Part shown: positions 37,140 through 45,604 of the stretch, piece by piece | Layout of the letters: each line of letters begins with the position of its first letter | Numbering within the stretch: position 1 is the first letter of the stretch | From: Aminobacter aganoensis | Lineage (GTDB): Bacteria > Pseudomonadota > Alphaproteobacteria > Rhizobiales > Rhizobiaceae | Assembly: GCF_014206975.1 (NCBI RefSeq) | Contig: NZ_JACHOU010000005.1 | Location: 1 to 64,000 of the forward strand | Reading direction: 5' to 3' | DNA: 64,000 nucleotides | The notes under the pieces: model-generated | Seen by the model: only the letters and a program-made list of their open reading frames with translations | The model's database searches: none | Told to the model about the DNA's origin: nothing | Position numbers and translations under genes: made by a program

Positions 37140-37178
37140 GGCGCCCGCCACTGGACGCCGATATGTCTGGCCTTTCAG
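37140..37178 (-). promoter_or_regulatory. Tandem ANTAR-type hexaloop hairpins (NasT antitermination target)
   Basis: Two hairpins in the nas leader RNA. P1: CTG (37178-37176), loop AAAGGC (37175-37170), CAG (37169-37167), extended by imperfect pairing. P2: GGCGTCC (37159-37153), loop AGTGGC (37152-37147), GGGCGCC (37146-37140), 7 bp with one G-U. Both six-base loops have A at position 1 and G at position 4, the signature recognised by ANTAR proteins. They stand directly before the terminator, as in known NasT-controlled leaders. Confidence 0.75.
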
Positions 37179-37192
37179 CCTCGTCTATCGCA

Positions 37193-37209
37193 ATGCACAA
37201 ACCATGCCA
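37193..37209 (-). promoter_or_regulatory. Sigma-54 promoter of the nitrate assimilation operon
   Basis: TGGCATGGTTTGTGCAT on the minus strand matches the -24/-12 consensus TGGCACGN4TTGCA at nearly all positions, with exactly 10 bp between GG and GC. The predicted start near 37183 is just upstream of the first hexaloop hairpin. Sigma-54 control implies NtrC activation under nitrogen limitation. Confidence 0.75.
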
Positions 37210-37252
37210 GCTCGGCGGGGCTGCGGCAATTCCGTTTACTTTCAGATAGTTA

Positions 37253-37344
37253 TGCACTAACGACGATGCAGACCGTCCAGGTGCCCGGCGCTCAAGGGAT
37301 GTACAGCCGGCAACGGTCCATGCCTATTTCATGTGCAGTGCACA
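37253..37344. promoter_or_regulatory. Possible NtrC-type sites upstream of the nas promoter
   Basis: TGCAC-N9-TGCA (37253-37270) and the perfect palindrome TGTGCAGTGCACA (37332-37344) contain GTGCA/TGCAC half-sites like NtrC targets, though spacing differs from TGCAC-N7-GTGCA. They lie roughly 70-160 bp upstream of the predicted start, a normal enhancer distance. Confidence 0.35.
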
Positions 37345-37359
37345 AAAATTGACGGCAAG

Positions 37360-38595
37360 TCAGCCGCCGAGAACCCGCTGGGCGGCGATGTAGCCGTCGA
37401 GATCGTCGGGATCGAACAGGCCGCCGTCGAAGAAGCCGTCCGGTCCGAGCACGAGGCTGGCTCCAGCCGACCCGACCGGCGTCGGCACGGGCAGCGCGCC
37501 CTCGACCTTGGCGTTCGCCCCCGGCAGGGCCGCACCCAGCGGCTTGAGCGCGGCCCGGTAGAGATCGGGCCGGTAGGTTTCGCGGGCAATCGCGGCATTC
37601 TCGGGCGAGTGCCCGGCCTGCCCCCAACGCACCATCTGGCTGTAGAACCACAGCGCGTGGCTCTTCCACGGAAAGGTTGCCGCCCTCGCCTGGGGCACGA
37701 AGAAGTCCTCGACCACGACGGAACTGTCCGTCGATGTCCCGAGATGCCCCGAAAGCGCCGGCGACATCCAGCCGGCCGGACGCCCGACATAGGCCGCAGC
37801 CGACATGATGCCTGCAAGCTCAGTGCGATTGGCTGGCGAGGCGCACCACTGCGCGGCGTGATGGATGGCGCGCAGCAATGCCGCCAGCGCATCGGGATTG
37901 GCTTCGGCCCAGCGCGCGTCGGCGCCCAGCACCTTTTCCGGGCTGGAGCGCCAGATCTTGGCCTTCACCGTGACGATGCGGCCATGGCCGAGCATGACGG
38001 CGGCGGTATTCCACGGCTCGCCGGCGCAAAAGCCGTCGAGGGCGCCCGAGCCCAGCGCATCGGCCATCAGCGGCGGCGGCAGGATGACGATCTCGATGTC
38101 GCGATCGGGATCGATGCCGCAGGCGGCGAGCCAGTAGCGCAGTTCGTAGTTGTGGCCCGAATAAGGGTGCACGACGGCAAAACGCAGCGGTGCCGCACCG
38201 GCACGGGCGCGGTCGGCAACGACGCCCCGAAGCGCGTTGCCAGCGGCGCCGGGCGAAAGATCCCCGCTCGCGCCATGCCCGACCATCTCGCGCCACAGCG
38301 CATTCGACACGGTGACGGCGTTGCCGCCGAGGCCCAGCGCCATCGGCACGACGGTGGTCGCGGCCAGCGGCGTCAGCCCGAGATTGCAGGCGATAGGCAT
38401 CGGCCCCAGCATGTGCGCCACCTGGAAATGCCCGACGGCGAGCCGGTCGCGGATGCTGGCCCACGACGTCTCACGCACAAGCGTGAGTTCGATGCCCTCG
38501 GCCGCGGCAAAGCCCTTCTCCCTGGCGGCGACCAGCAGCGCGCTGTCGAGCAGTGGCAGGAAACCGGCGGAGATCTCGAAGCGGGCGTCGGTCAT
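37360..38595 (-). CDS. nasS: NasS, cytoplasmic nitrate/nitrite sensor (NrtA/CmpA-like)
   Basis: A 411-residue protein of the nitrate-binding NrtA/CmpA fold. It has no signal peptide, unlike a transport receptor, which marks it as the cytoplasmic sensor NasS. In known systems NasS holds NasT inactive until nitrate or nitrite binds. Its start overlaps the nasT stop by 4 nt, so the two are made together. It lies directly upstream of the nas leader on the same strand. Confidence 0.9.
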   Translation of the reverse strand: MTDARFEISAGFLPLLDSALLVAAREKGFAAAEGIELTLVRETSWASIRDRLAVGHFQVAHMLGPMPIACNLGLTPLAATTVVPMALGLGGNAVTVSNALWREMVGHGASGDLSPGAAGNALRGVVADRARAGAAPLRFAVVHPYSGHNYELRYWLAACGIDPDRDIEIVILPPPLMADALGSGALDGFCAGEPWNTAAVMLGHGRIVTVKAKIWRSSPEKVLGADARWAEANPDALAALLRAIHHAAQWCASPANRTELAGIMSAAAYVGRPAGWMSPALSGHLGTSTDSSVVVEDFFVPQARAATFPWKSHALWFYSQMVRWGQAGHSPENAAIARETYRPDLYRAALKPLGAALPGANAKVEGALPVPTPVGSAGASLVLGPDGFFDGGLFDPDDLDGYIAAQRVLGG

Positions 38596-39188
38596 GCGTC
38601 GTCTCCCAGCAGTCCGGCGGCAGTCACGAGGCTCTGCGCGATCTCCGACAGCTTGCGGTTCTGGTTCATCGCCGCCTTGCGCAGAAGCGCATAAGCCTCC
38701 GTCTCGGACATACCGCGCGACTTCATCAGGATGCCCTTGGCCCGGTCGAGCAGCTTGCGGTCCTCGAGCTCGCTGCGCGCCTCCTCCAGTTCCCGCGACA
38801 GGCGCGAAAACGCATTGAAGCGGCTCACCGCCATGTCGAGGATCGGCTTGACCCGCTCGCGCTTCAGCCCGTCGACGACATAGGCCGACACACCGGCATC
38901 GACCGCCGCCTCGATCGAGGCGCTATCGGAGCGGTCGACGAACATGGCGATCGGCCGCTTCACCGCGCGCGACAGCTGAAACATGTCCTCCAGCATGTCG
39001 CGGTTGGGATTTTCCAGGTCGATGACGATGACGTCGGGATTGATCTCGGCGATACGCCGGGCGATGCCGGCAACGTCGTGGACGAGCGTCACATCGTCAT
39101 GGCCGGCCTCGCGCAGCCCCGCCTCGATAATCGAGGCGCGGATGCGGTTTTCGTCTATCACGAGCACGGCGAGAGGTTTGGCGACCAT
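38592..39188 (-). CDS. nasT: NasT, ANTAR-domain transcription antiterminator
   Basis: A 198-residue response-regulator-like protein. A receiver-like domain (about 5-120) has DVIVIDLEN with Asp57 at the phosphorylation position; a coiled linker follows; the ANTAR domain (about 135-190) shows the three-helix pattern AKGILMKSRGMSETEAYALL, then QNRKLSEIAQ. It binds hexaloop hairpins in RNA to prevent termination. Its target is very likely the leader of narK-nirBD-nasA in this window. Confidence 0.92.
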   Translation of the reverse strand: MVAKPLAVLVIDENRIRASIIEAGLREAGHDDVTLVHDVAGIARRIAEINPDVIVIDLENPNRDMLEDMFQLSRAVKRPIAMFVDRSDSASIEAAVDAGVSAYVVDGLKRERVKPILDMAVSRFNAFSRLSRELEEARSELEDRKLLDRAKGILMKSRGMSETEAYALLRKAAMNQNRKLSEIAQSLVTAAGLLGDDA

Positions 39189-39266
39189 GCCCTATCTTGC
39201 GCGCCTCGGTCGATTGTGCAATGCGGCAATCGACGTCGTGCACGCGTCGGCTGCGGATCTTGCGCC

Positions 39267-39959
39267 TCAGTGGGCCTGCGACCTCACATAACCGATATAG
39301 CCACGGACGTCGGCCGCAGGCTCGGCATAGGCCTGGCCGAGCGCATCCTCCATCGCCGCGACATAGTCCTTCGCCCAGCCCGGCAGCGGATAGTCGATCA
39401 CCGCCAGGAATTCCAGCGTCGCGGCGAACCGGATGTCGGCGATCGACGGCCTGTCGCCACCGATGAACCTCTTGTCCTTGATGTAGAAGCTGCGGAAGAC
39501 GTCGAGCGGTTCGGCCAGCGCCTCGACGGCCGCCTTGCGCGCTCTCTCCTTGCTGTCAGGATCGGCATCGCTGAAGCCGACCTCGCCCGGATATTGCGGA
39601 AAATTCAGGGCCGGATATGTCGCCCGCGCCAGATACGGATAGAACGTGCCGATCAGGTAGAACATGGCGCTGTCGATCATCGCTCGCTTTTCCGGGCTGC
39701 TCGGATAAAGCCCCTCCAGCCCGTGCTTGTTGCTGAGATACTGCATGATCGCGCAGCTCTCCCAGAGCGCGCCGTTCGGAAGCTCCGCCGTCTCGATCAT
39801 CGGCGTCAGATGCGCGGGGCAAATGGCCAGGTATTCCGGCGACCTGGTCTGGCCGAACACGTCGTTCTCGGCGAAGTCGAGACCGGCGGCACGGACGAAC
39901 ACGCGCGCGGCCATGTTGTTGACGCTGGGCTTGATCACGTTGAGCTTGATGTCGGGCAT
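39267..39959 (-). CDS. Glutathione S-transferase family protein
   Basis: A 230-residue protein with a thioredoxin-fold N-terminal domain (LNVIKPSVNNMAARVF, SPEYLAICPAHLTPMIE with the cis-Pro region, LWESCAIMQYLSNKHG for glutathione binding) and an all-helical C-terminal domain (GGDRPSIADIRFAATLEFL). It may detoxify electrophiles; the substrate is unknown. It follows the VOC-family gene by 20 nt, so both may serve one detoxification route. Confidence 0.9.
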   Translation of the reverse strand: MPDIKLNVIKPSVNNMAARVFVRAAGLDFAENDVFGQTRSPEYLAICPAHLTPMIETAELPNGALWESCAIMQYLSNKHGLEGLYPSSPEKRAMIDSAMFYLIGTFYPYLARATYPALNFPQYPGEVGFSDADPDSKERARKAAVEALAEPLDVFRSFYIKDKRFIGGDRPSIADIRFAATLEFLAVIDYPLPGWAKDYVAAMEDALGQAYAEPAADVRGYIGYVRSQAH

Positions 39960-39979
39960 GTCATCGCTCCCTGCTTGTG

Positions 39980-40570
39980 TCAGCTCTTGGTGTAGGGATC
40001 CTTCGGCGTCCGGTCGGACGAGAGCGTCGCGCGGCTCCTCTCGGCCAGCGCTTCGATGGCGTCGGCCAGGTGGATCTCGGCGATGTTGTAGTCGCCGCGC
40101 GCCACCCTCACCTTGTGCGCTTCCATCAGCACGTCGGCGTGCGTATGGCCGTGCGGCGGCTCGAAGCGATAGGAGGCGAGTTCGATCAGCAGGCCGAGCG
40201 GATCCTCGAAATAGATCGAATCCATGAAGCCGCGGTCCTTGACCCCGCTATGCCTGATGCCGCGCTCGTCGAGCCGGGCGACGGCCTGGAGGAAGGTCAC
40301 GCGCGAGACGGCGAAAGCGATGTGGTGGACGCAGCCGATGTCCGTCGGGGTCCGCTCGGGTGCCGGCTTGCGGTTCTCGTCGGTGAAGATGGTGATCAGG
40401 CGTCCATCGCCGGGATCGAAATAGAGATGGCTCTCGCTGGCCCTGTCGAGATTGGGCTGTTCGAAGATGAAAGGCATGCCGAGCACGCCCTCCCAGAAAT
40501 CGATCGACGTCCTCCTGTCGGCGCCGACCAGCGTGATGTGGTGAACGCCTTGAGACTGGAGCTTCCGCAT
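39980..40570 (-). CDS. VOC family (glyoxalase/ring-cleaving dioxygenase-like) protein
   Basis: A 196-residue protein with paired VOC modules: GVHHITLVGADRRTSIDFWEGVLGM and GCVHHIAFAVSRVTFLQAVARL, with metal-site candidates HHI (His), HLYFDPGDG and LLIELASY (Glu). The start MRKLQSQG is set by GGAGG 6 nt upstream; another Met two codons earlier is too close to that site. It is the first gene of a pair with the glutathione S-transferase. The substrate is unknown. Confidence 0.85.
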   Translation of the reverse strand: MRKLQSQGVHHITLVGADRRTSIDFWEGVLGMPFIFEQPNLDRASESHLYFDPGDGRLITIFTDENRKPAPERTPTDIGCVHHIAFAVSRVTFLQAVARLDERGIRHSGVKDRGFMDSIYFEDPLGLLIELASYRFEPPHGHTHADVLMEAHKVRVARGDYNIAEIHLADAIEALAERSRATLSSDRTPKDPYTKS

Positions 40571-40807
40571 CGCCATCCTCCGTCGACACACGTGCTGGGC
40601 GAATAGAGCAAATACCGGTGGACACCGACCGGACACCGCGCTGCCACTTTCGGCCGCGGCACGCGCCGGCACCTGGCGCGGATATTAGATCAAATCCCAT
40701 CCCTGCGCCAGAAAGCGCCGGCATCTGCGACTGTTTCCGTCGGAACGATGAGAGGGCGGCACTGCCGGCCGGTCGCCTGGGCGCTGGGGCCGTCGGCCGC
40801 CACCTCG

Positions 40808-41092
40808 TCAGTGGCCGCTGCCGCAGCAGCAGTCGCAGCCCGAGCCGTCCTTGCGGCCGATCTCGACGCGCCAGACCTCCGGCCCCTGCTCCAGATATTC
40901 CCACGTGAGTTCCGTCGGGAACGCCATTTCGAGCTGGTAATGCAGCGGGCGCGGGTCATGGTCGCTGGTCAGGATCAAGGTCCCGCCGAGCGACAGCCCG
41001 TCGACCATGGCGAAAATCCGGGGATGGCGTTCCATCCTGGGGATGGTCCTGACATCGATGACCGGGTTGGTTCCAACTTCGGCATTTGCCAT
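40808..41092 (-). CDS. DUF2249 domain protein with Cys-rich tail
   Basis: A 94-residue cytoplasmic protein. The DUF2249 core reads IDVRTIPRMERHPRIFAMVDGL, LILTSDHDPRPLHYQLEM and WEYLEQGPEVWRVEIGRK. It ends in CDCCCGSGH, which could bind a metal. Such proteins often sit in denitrification and anaerobic clusters with no assigned role. The start MANAEVGTN is preferred over open frame further upstream. It is divergent from hemN, with NnrR-type boxes between. Confidence 0.8.
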   Translation of the reverse strand: MANAEVGTNPVIDVRTIPRMERHPRIFAMVDGLSLGGTLILTSDHDPRPLHYQLEMAFPTELTWEYLEQGPEVWRVEIGRKDGSGCDCCCGSGH

Positions 41093-41187
41093 GTCGTTCT
41101 GTCCTTCGGCCCGCAACGGAAAATGCCGGGGGAGCGGCCGCCTGCCCCCGGATGCGGCAACCCTAAAGCGACGGGCGAAGACCGAGA

Positions 41188-41201
41188 TTGCCGAAACGCA
41201 A
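41188..41201. promoter_or_regulatory. NnrR/FNR-type box before the DUF2249 gene
   Basis: TTGCC-GAAA-CGCAA, an inverted repeat of the TTGCG-N4-CGCAA type with one mismatch. It is centred about 102 bp upstream of the DUF2249 start on the minus strand, leaving about 60 nt of leader for a class II arrangement. Confidence 0.55.
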
Positions 41202-41225
41202 ACAATTCGGGGAAATGGCCCCAGC

Positions 41226-41239
41226 TTGGCATTTCGCAA
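41226..41239. promoter_or_regulatory. NnrR/FNR-type box before hemN
   Basis: TTGGC-ATTT-CGCAA, one mismatch from TTGCG-N4-CGCAA. Centred 69.5 bp before the hemN ATG, so a start 41 bp downstream would leave a leader of about 28 nt. It lies 38 bp from the other box in the same divergent gap. Confidence 0.6.
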
Positions 41240-41301
41240 AGAGACCTCGCGCCCGAGGGCCTAGATCGGTCGCAAGTCACAGCGACAGAACTGGAAAAGC
41301 C

Positions 41302-42654
41302 ATGCCCCCGACCATCCTGGAGAAATATGGCGAGGCGCGCCTGCCCCGCTACACAAGCTACCCCACCGCGCCGCGCTTCTCGCCGGCCATCGGCACGGGC
41401 GCCTATGGCGACTGGCTGCAGCAGCTGGCATGCAACGAACCGGTGTCGCTGTACCTGCACATCCCGTTCTGCCGCTCAATGTGCTGGTACTGCGGCTGCC
41501 ACACCAGCATAACCAGGCAGGACCGCCCGATCCTCGACTATCTCAACGTCCTGCACGACGAGATCCGCATGGTCGCCCAACGCATCCCGCAGCGCCTGCC
41601 GGTTGGCGAGGTGCATTTCGGCGGCGGCACGCCGACCATCGTCTCGCCGGCCGAATTCCTGGCGCTGACAGCCCTGCTGCGCGACCATTACGACTTCTCC
41701 GACAGAACCGGCATCGCCGTCGAGATCGACCCGCGGCGGCTGACGGCCGAGATGGCGCTGGCGCTGGGGGCGGCGGGCGTCACCCGCGCCAGCCTTGGCG
41801 TCCAGAGCTTCGATCCGGTGGTGCAGAAGGCGATCAACCGCATCCAGACCGAAAAGCAGACGGCGGAGGCCACCGACAACCTGCGCCGCGCCGGCGTCGG
41901 CGGCATCAATTTCGACCTGATCTACGGCCTGCCGCACCAGACGGTGCAATCCTGCATCGACACCGCCAATGCTGCCATCGCCATGCTGCCCGATCGCTTC
42001 GCAGTGTTCGGCTATGCCCACATCCCTTCGTTCAAGAAGCACCAGCGCATGATCGACGAGGCCGCCCTGCCCGACGGCGCCGCGCGCAATGCCCAAGCGG
42101 AAGCTATCGCCGAGACCCTGACCGCCGCCGGCTACAGGCAGATCGGCCTCGACCATTTCGCACTGCCCGGCGACGACCTCGTCAAGGTCCAGGAAGCAGG
42201 CAGGCTGCGGCGCAACTTCCAGGGCTACACCACCGACAATTGCGAGACCCTGATCGGCTTCGGCGCATCGGCCATCGGCCGCATGAAGGGCGGTTATGTG
42301 CAGAACGAGGTCGCGCCCGGCCTTTATGCCCAGCACATCGCCTCGGGAAAGCTGGCGACCGCCAAGGGCTACCGCCTGACAGCGGAAGACCGGCTGCGGG
42401 CCGACATCATCGAACGCCTGATGTGCGATTTCAGCGCCGATGTCGGCGCGATCTGCAAGGCGCACGGCGTCGACCCATCGGCGCTGCTGGCCGGCAATGG
42501 CAGGCTGAAGCAACTGGCCAACGACGGCGTGGTGACGATTGCCGACGGCGTGGTCCATGTCAGCCGGGAGCACCGCTTCGTCATCCGTGCGGTCGCCGCA
42601 GCCTTCGACGCCTACATCGACCAGTCGGCGCGTACGCACAGCAAGGCGGCTTAG
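41302..42654 (+). CDS. hemN: Oxygen-independent coproporphyrinogen III oxidase HemN
   Basis: A 450-residue radical SAM enzyme that makes protoporphyrinogen without oxygen, as needed for haem synthesis during denitrification. The [4Fe-4S] motif is C57-X3-C61-X2-C64, followed by Cys66 typical of true HemN; FGGGTPTIV and the HemN C-terminal domain follow. The start MPPTILEKYGE gives the normal N-terminus. It sits between the DUF2249 gene and the nor cluster, under an apparent NnrR/FNR box. Confidence 0.93.
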   Translation: MPPTILEKYGEARLPRYTSYPTAPRFSPAIGTGAYGDWLQQLACNEPVSLYLHIPFCRSMCWYCGCHTSITRQDRPILDYLNVLHDEIRMVAQRIPQRLPVGEVHFGGGTPTIVSPAEFLALTALLRDHYDFSDRTGIAVEIDPRRLTAEMALALGAAGVTRASLGVQSFDPVVQKAINRIQTEKQTAEATDNLRRAGVGGINFDLIYGLPHQTVQSCIDTANAAIAMLPDRFAVFGYAHIPSFKKHQRMIDEAALPDGAARNAQAEAIAETLTAAGYRQIGLDHFALPGDDLVKVQEAGRLRRNFQGYTTDNCETLIGFGASAIGRMKGGYVQNEVAPGLYAQHIASGKLATAKGYRLTAEDRLRADIIERLMCDFSADVGAICKAHGVDPSALLAGNGRLKQLANDGVVTIADGVVHVSREHRFVIRAVAAAFDAYIDQSARTHSKAA

Positions 42655-42760
42655 GCCGAGCGTCCCCTGAAAAGGTCGCGTTCCTTCGCGTCCCCCTGTC
42701 CTGCCGGACGGAGGGCGCGCGCGACGGAACTCGGCGCCTAACATTTCATCAACAAAAGCA

Positions 42761-42792
42761 AAAAGGCCCGGCTCTGGCGCGCCGGGCCTTTC
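42761..42792. terminator. Bidirectional terminator between hemN and norD
   Basis: AAAAGGCCCGGC and GCCGGGCCTTT form an 11-bp stem with an 8-nt loop, with A residues before and T residues after, so it can act on both strands between the convergent hemN and norD genes. Confidence 0.85.
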
Positions 42793-42812
42793 GCCATCGC
42801 GACCTTGTCCCC

Positions 42813-44711
42813 CTATCCTGCAAGGCTGCGATAGATGGCGGGAAGGGCTGCCGGCAGCTTCGAGATGTTACCGACCACGGCATAGCCGTTCTGGCCGAAC
42901 AGCATCGGTATGTAGGACTTCGCCTCGCGGTCGACCGTCACGCCGAAGACGCCAAGGCCGCTGCGCCGCGCCTCCACCACCGCGCGCCGGCTGTCCTCCA
43001 GCGCGAAGCGGCCCTCATAGTGGTCGAGGTCGTTGGGCTTGCCGTCGGTCAGCACCAGAAGCAGCTTCTTGCGGTTGGGCTGCCGGGCCAGCTCCGAGCT
43101 GGCGTGGCGGACGGCCGCCCCGATCCGGGTGTAGTAGCCCGGCTTCAGCGCGGCGATACGGGCCTCGACCGCAGCGCTCATCGGTTCGTCGAAGGCCTTG
43201 ACGGTCTCGACGCGCACCCAGTCGCGCCGCCGCGAGGTGAAGGTCAGGATCGAGTGGTTGTCGCCGCAGGCGGCGAGCCCGTTGGCCAGGATCAGCAACG
43301 CCTCCTTCTCGACGTCGAGCACCCGGCGGTTGTCGAACCAGGCATCGGTCGAGAGCGACACGTCGACCAGGATGGTGACGGCGAGGTCGTGCGCCTGCGG
43401 CCGGCTCATCAGGTGGATGCGGTCGCTGCCCTGGCCGCCGGCGGCAAGGTCGCAACGCCCGCGCACCACCGCATCGAGGTCGAGCTCGGCACCGTCGAAC
43501 TGGGCGCGCAGCATCTCGCGCCGCGGCCTCAAGACCTCGAACTGGCGGCGCACCCGGCGAATGAGGCGCCGGGTCTCCAGATCCGGCTCCCCGGCTGTCC
43601 CGGCTTCCGCGGCAGGCGCCGCCAGCACGCGGCAATGATCGGCAAGATAGCTGCCGCTCCGGAAATCCCATTCGGGATAGGTCAGTTCCGCCGTCAGCGG
43701 CGTTCGATCCAGTGCTTCCGGCGGCAGGTCGAGGTCGAAGCGGAAGCGCGAGGCCGGGCGCCCCTTGCGCTCGCCGAGCGTCATGTCGTCGAGGTCTTCG
43801 GCGGCCTTGGCATCGTCGTCGCTGTCGTCCGAGGGACGGTCGACATTGACCATCTCGGCCATCGCCAGGATCTTCTCGAAGCGGTTAAGGATGAACGGGC
43901 TGCGGTCGTCCTTGCGCCCCTCCTGGTTCTCGCGCACGGCAACCTGGCGCTCGATCTCGACGCCACCGGCATCGCGGCCGCCGGTCACCGGTTCGTCCTC
44001 GTCGCGGCGGGGTGCCGTCTCCGGCCGCAGCAGCGCGTCGGGCCACAGGGGGACGGGCAGCATCCGCAGGTACCCCGCCGGAGCGCGGTGCGGAAAGATT
44101 GCAGGCAGCGTATCGTCAGGCAGGCCGGCCTGCTGCCTGAGCAGGCTGGTCACGCGCCGCTCGACATGCGCCTCGACCGAGGGCAGCGGTGCACGATGGC
44201 GCGCAGAAAGCGTTGCCGCCGCCAGCCGCCGATAGCGGCGGCCGAGCCCCGGAAAGGTTTCCGTCACCCTGGCAACCGTCGCCTCCGCCCTCAGCAAGGC
44301 TTCGAGGTCGCGCAGCAGCGGGTCGCTCTCGACGATGGGATCGAGCGGCATCAAGGCCATGTAGGCCGCAAGCCAGATGTAGAGATCGCGGTTGAGCCCC
44401 TTGTCGGGAAACAGGTCGATCACCGACGGCAGCATCAGCGACGAGCCGTCGCGCGCCGGCTGGGCGAGCTTCTCCTCCCCGAGGCCCATGCGCTGGCGCC
44501 AGCCGAGGCGATGGCCCGATGTCTTGCCGCGCACGGTGGCGATCTGGACCGCACCCTCGCCGCCGAAACCGCGGAAGCAGACCGCCAGCACCGGCTGCAC
44601 CGCGGCCAGATGCACCGCATGCTCGGGGTGGCGCGGCCAGGTCTGGACATGGCCGATCAGGCGATGCCAGGCGCGGCCGACCGTTTCTTCCAGCTCGAGG
44701 AAATCAAGCAT
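42813..44711 (-). CDS. norD: NorD, nitric oxide reductase activation protein
   Basis: A 632-residue protein. The C-terminal von Willebrand A domain has the MIDAS motif LVDVSLSTD (DxSxS) and an acidic, Asp-rich central region (DDSDDDAKAAEDLDD). NorD works with the AAA+ protein NorQ to mature or insert the non-haem iron of NorB. The start MLDFLELEE is 9 nt after the norQ stop. Confidence 0.92.
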   Translation of the reverse strand: MLDFLELEETVGRAWHRLIGHVQTWPRHPEHAVHLAAVQPVLAVCFRGFGGEGAVQIATVRGKTSGHRLGWRQRMGLGEEKLAQPARDGSSLMLPSVIDLFPDKGLNRDLYIWLAAYMALMPLDPIVESDPLLRDLEALLRAEATVARVTETFPGLGRRYRRLAAATLSARHRAPLPSVEAHVERRVTSLLRQQAGLPDDTLPAIFPHRAPAGYLRMLPVPLWPDALLRPETAPRRDEDEPVTGGRDAGGVEIERQVAVRENQEGRKDDRSPFILNRFEKILAMAEMVNVDRPSDDSDDDAKAAEDLDDMTLGERKGRPASRFRFDLDLPPEALDRTPLTAELTYPEWDFRSGSYLADHCRVLAAPAAEAGTAGEPDLETRRLIRRVRRQFEVLRPRREMLRAQFDGAELDLDAVVRGRCDLAAGGQGSDRIHLMSRPQAHDLAVTILVDVSLSTDAWFDNRRVLDVEKEALLILANGLAACGDNHSILTFTSRRRDWVRVETVKAFDEPMSAAVEARIAALKPGYYTRIGAAVRHASSELARQPNRKKLLLVLTDGKPNDLDHYEGRFALEDSRRAVVEARRSGLGVFGVTVDREAKSYIPMLFGQNGYAVVGNISKLPAALPAIYRSLAG

Positions 44712-44719
44712 GGCCGGCC

Positions 44720-45532
44720 TCAGCGGATCAGGGAATCGGCAAGCTCGACCAGCGCCGCCTTGACATCGGGCTCGTCGGTCAGCGGCTCGATCATCGCGGC
44801 AAGCACGGCTTCGCGCGCCGGCACGCCGGCATCGATGAGCGTGGCACAATAGACGAGCAGGCGGGTCGAAGCGCCCTCCTCCAGGTCGTGGCCCTTGAGC
44901 GCGCGGATGCGCCGGGCGAGTTCGACCAGCGGCGCGACCTGGCCTTCGGCCAGCCCGCTTTCCGCCGACACCACCGCGACCTCCTCCGCCTTGGGCAGGA
45001 AATCGAACTCGATGGCGACGAAGCGCTGGCGCGTGCTCGGCTTCAGGCTTTTCAGCAGGTTCTGGTAGCCGGGATTGTAGGACACCACGAGCATGAAGCT
45101 CGCTGGCGCCATCAGCTCTTCGCCGGTGCGCTCGAGCGGCAGGATGCGGCGGTCGTCGGTCAGGGGATGCAGCACCACGGCAACGTCCTTCCGCGCCTCG
45201 ACGATCTCGTCGAGATAGCAGATGCCGCCGTCGCGCACGGCGCGCGTCAGCGGCCCGTCGACCCAGACGGTATCGCCACCCATCAGCAGGTAACGGCCGG
45301 TGAGATCGGCGGCGGCAAGATCGTCATGGCACGAGACGGTGGACAGCGGCAGGCCGAGCTTCGCCGCCATGTGGCTGACGAAGCGGGTCTTGCCGCATCC
45401 GGTGGGGCCCTTGAGCAGCAGCGGCAGCCGCCGCGCCCAGGCGCGCTCGAACAGACTGCATTCATTGCCGGAGGGGCTGTAAAAGGCGGGGCTGTCGGCG
45501 GCGGGGCGGACATTCGGCAAGGCAATGGTCAT
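44720..45532 (-). CDS. norQ: NorQ, MoxR-type AAA+ ATPase
   Basis: A 270-residue AAA+ protein of the CbbQ/NirQ/NorQ family. Walker A is GPTGCGKT near residue 42, Walker B GGICYLDEI, with sensor and Arg-finger regions following (VSYNPGYQNLLKSLKPSTRQRF). It activates nitric oxide reductase together with NorD, whose gene follows. It lies 72 nt after norB, behind a strong hairpin. Confidence 0.92.
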   Translation of the reverse strand: MTIALPNVRPAADSPAFYSPSGNECSLFERAWARRLPLLLKGPTGCGKTRFVSHMAAKLGLPLSTVSCHDDLAAADLTGRYLLMGGDTVWVDGPLTRAVRDGGICYLDEIVEARKDVAVVLHPLTDDRRILPLERTGEELMAPASFMLVVSYNPGYQNLLKSLKPSTRQRFVAIEFDFLPKAEEVAVVSAESGLAEGQVAPLVELARRIRALKGHDLEEGASTRLLVYCATLIDAGVPAREAVLAAMIEPLTDEPDVKAALVELADSLIR

Positions 45533-45570
45533 CGGGGGAACTCCGTGGGGAAGCGTCGCAGGTGCGGGAT

Positions 45571-45595
45571 CCGGCCCCGGACGAACCGGGGCCGG
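45571..45595 (-). terminator. Stem-loop between norB and norQ
   Basis: CCGGCCCCGG and CCGGGGCCGG form a perfect 10-bp GC stem with a 5-nt loop, 9 nt after norB. With no T tract it is more likely an mRNA stabiliser or partial attenuator that sets norCB above norQD. Confidence 0.65.
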
Positions 45596-45604
45596 AAAAC
45601 GGTG

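Noticed and set aside
37012-37257. Extending the nitrate transporter upstream to 37257
   Set aside because: This would place the sigma-54 promoter, hairpins and terminator inside the coding region, and the added residues are not membrane-like.
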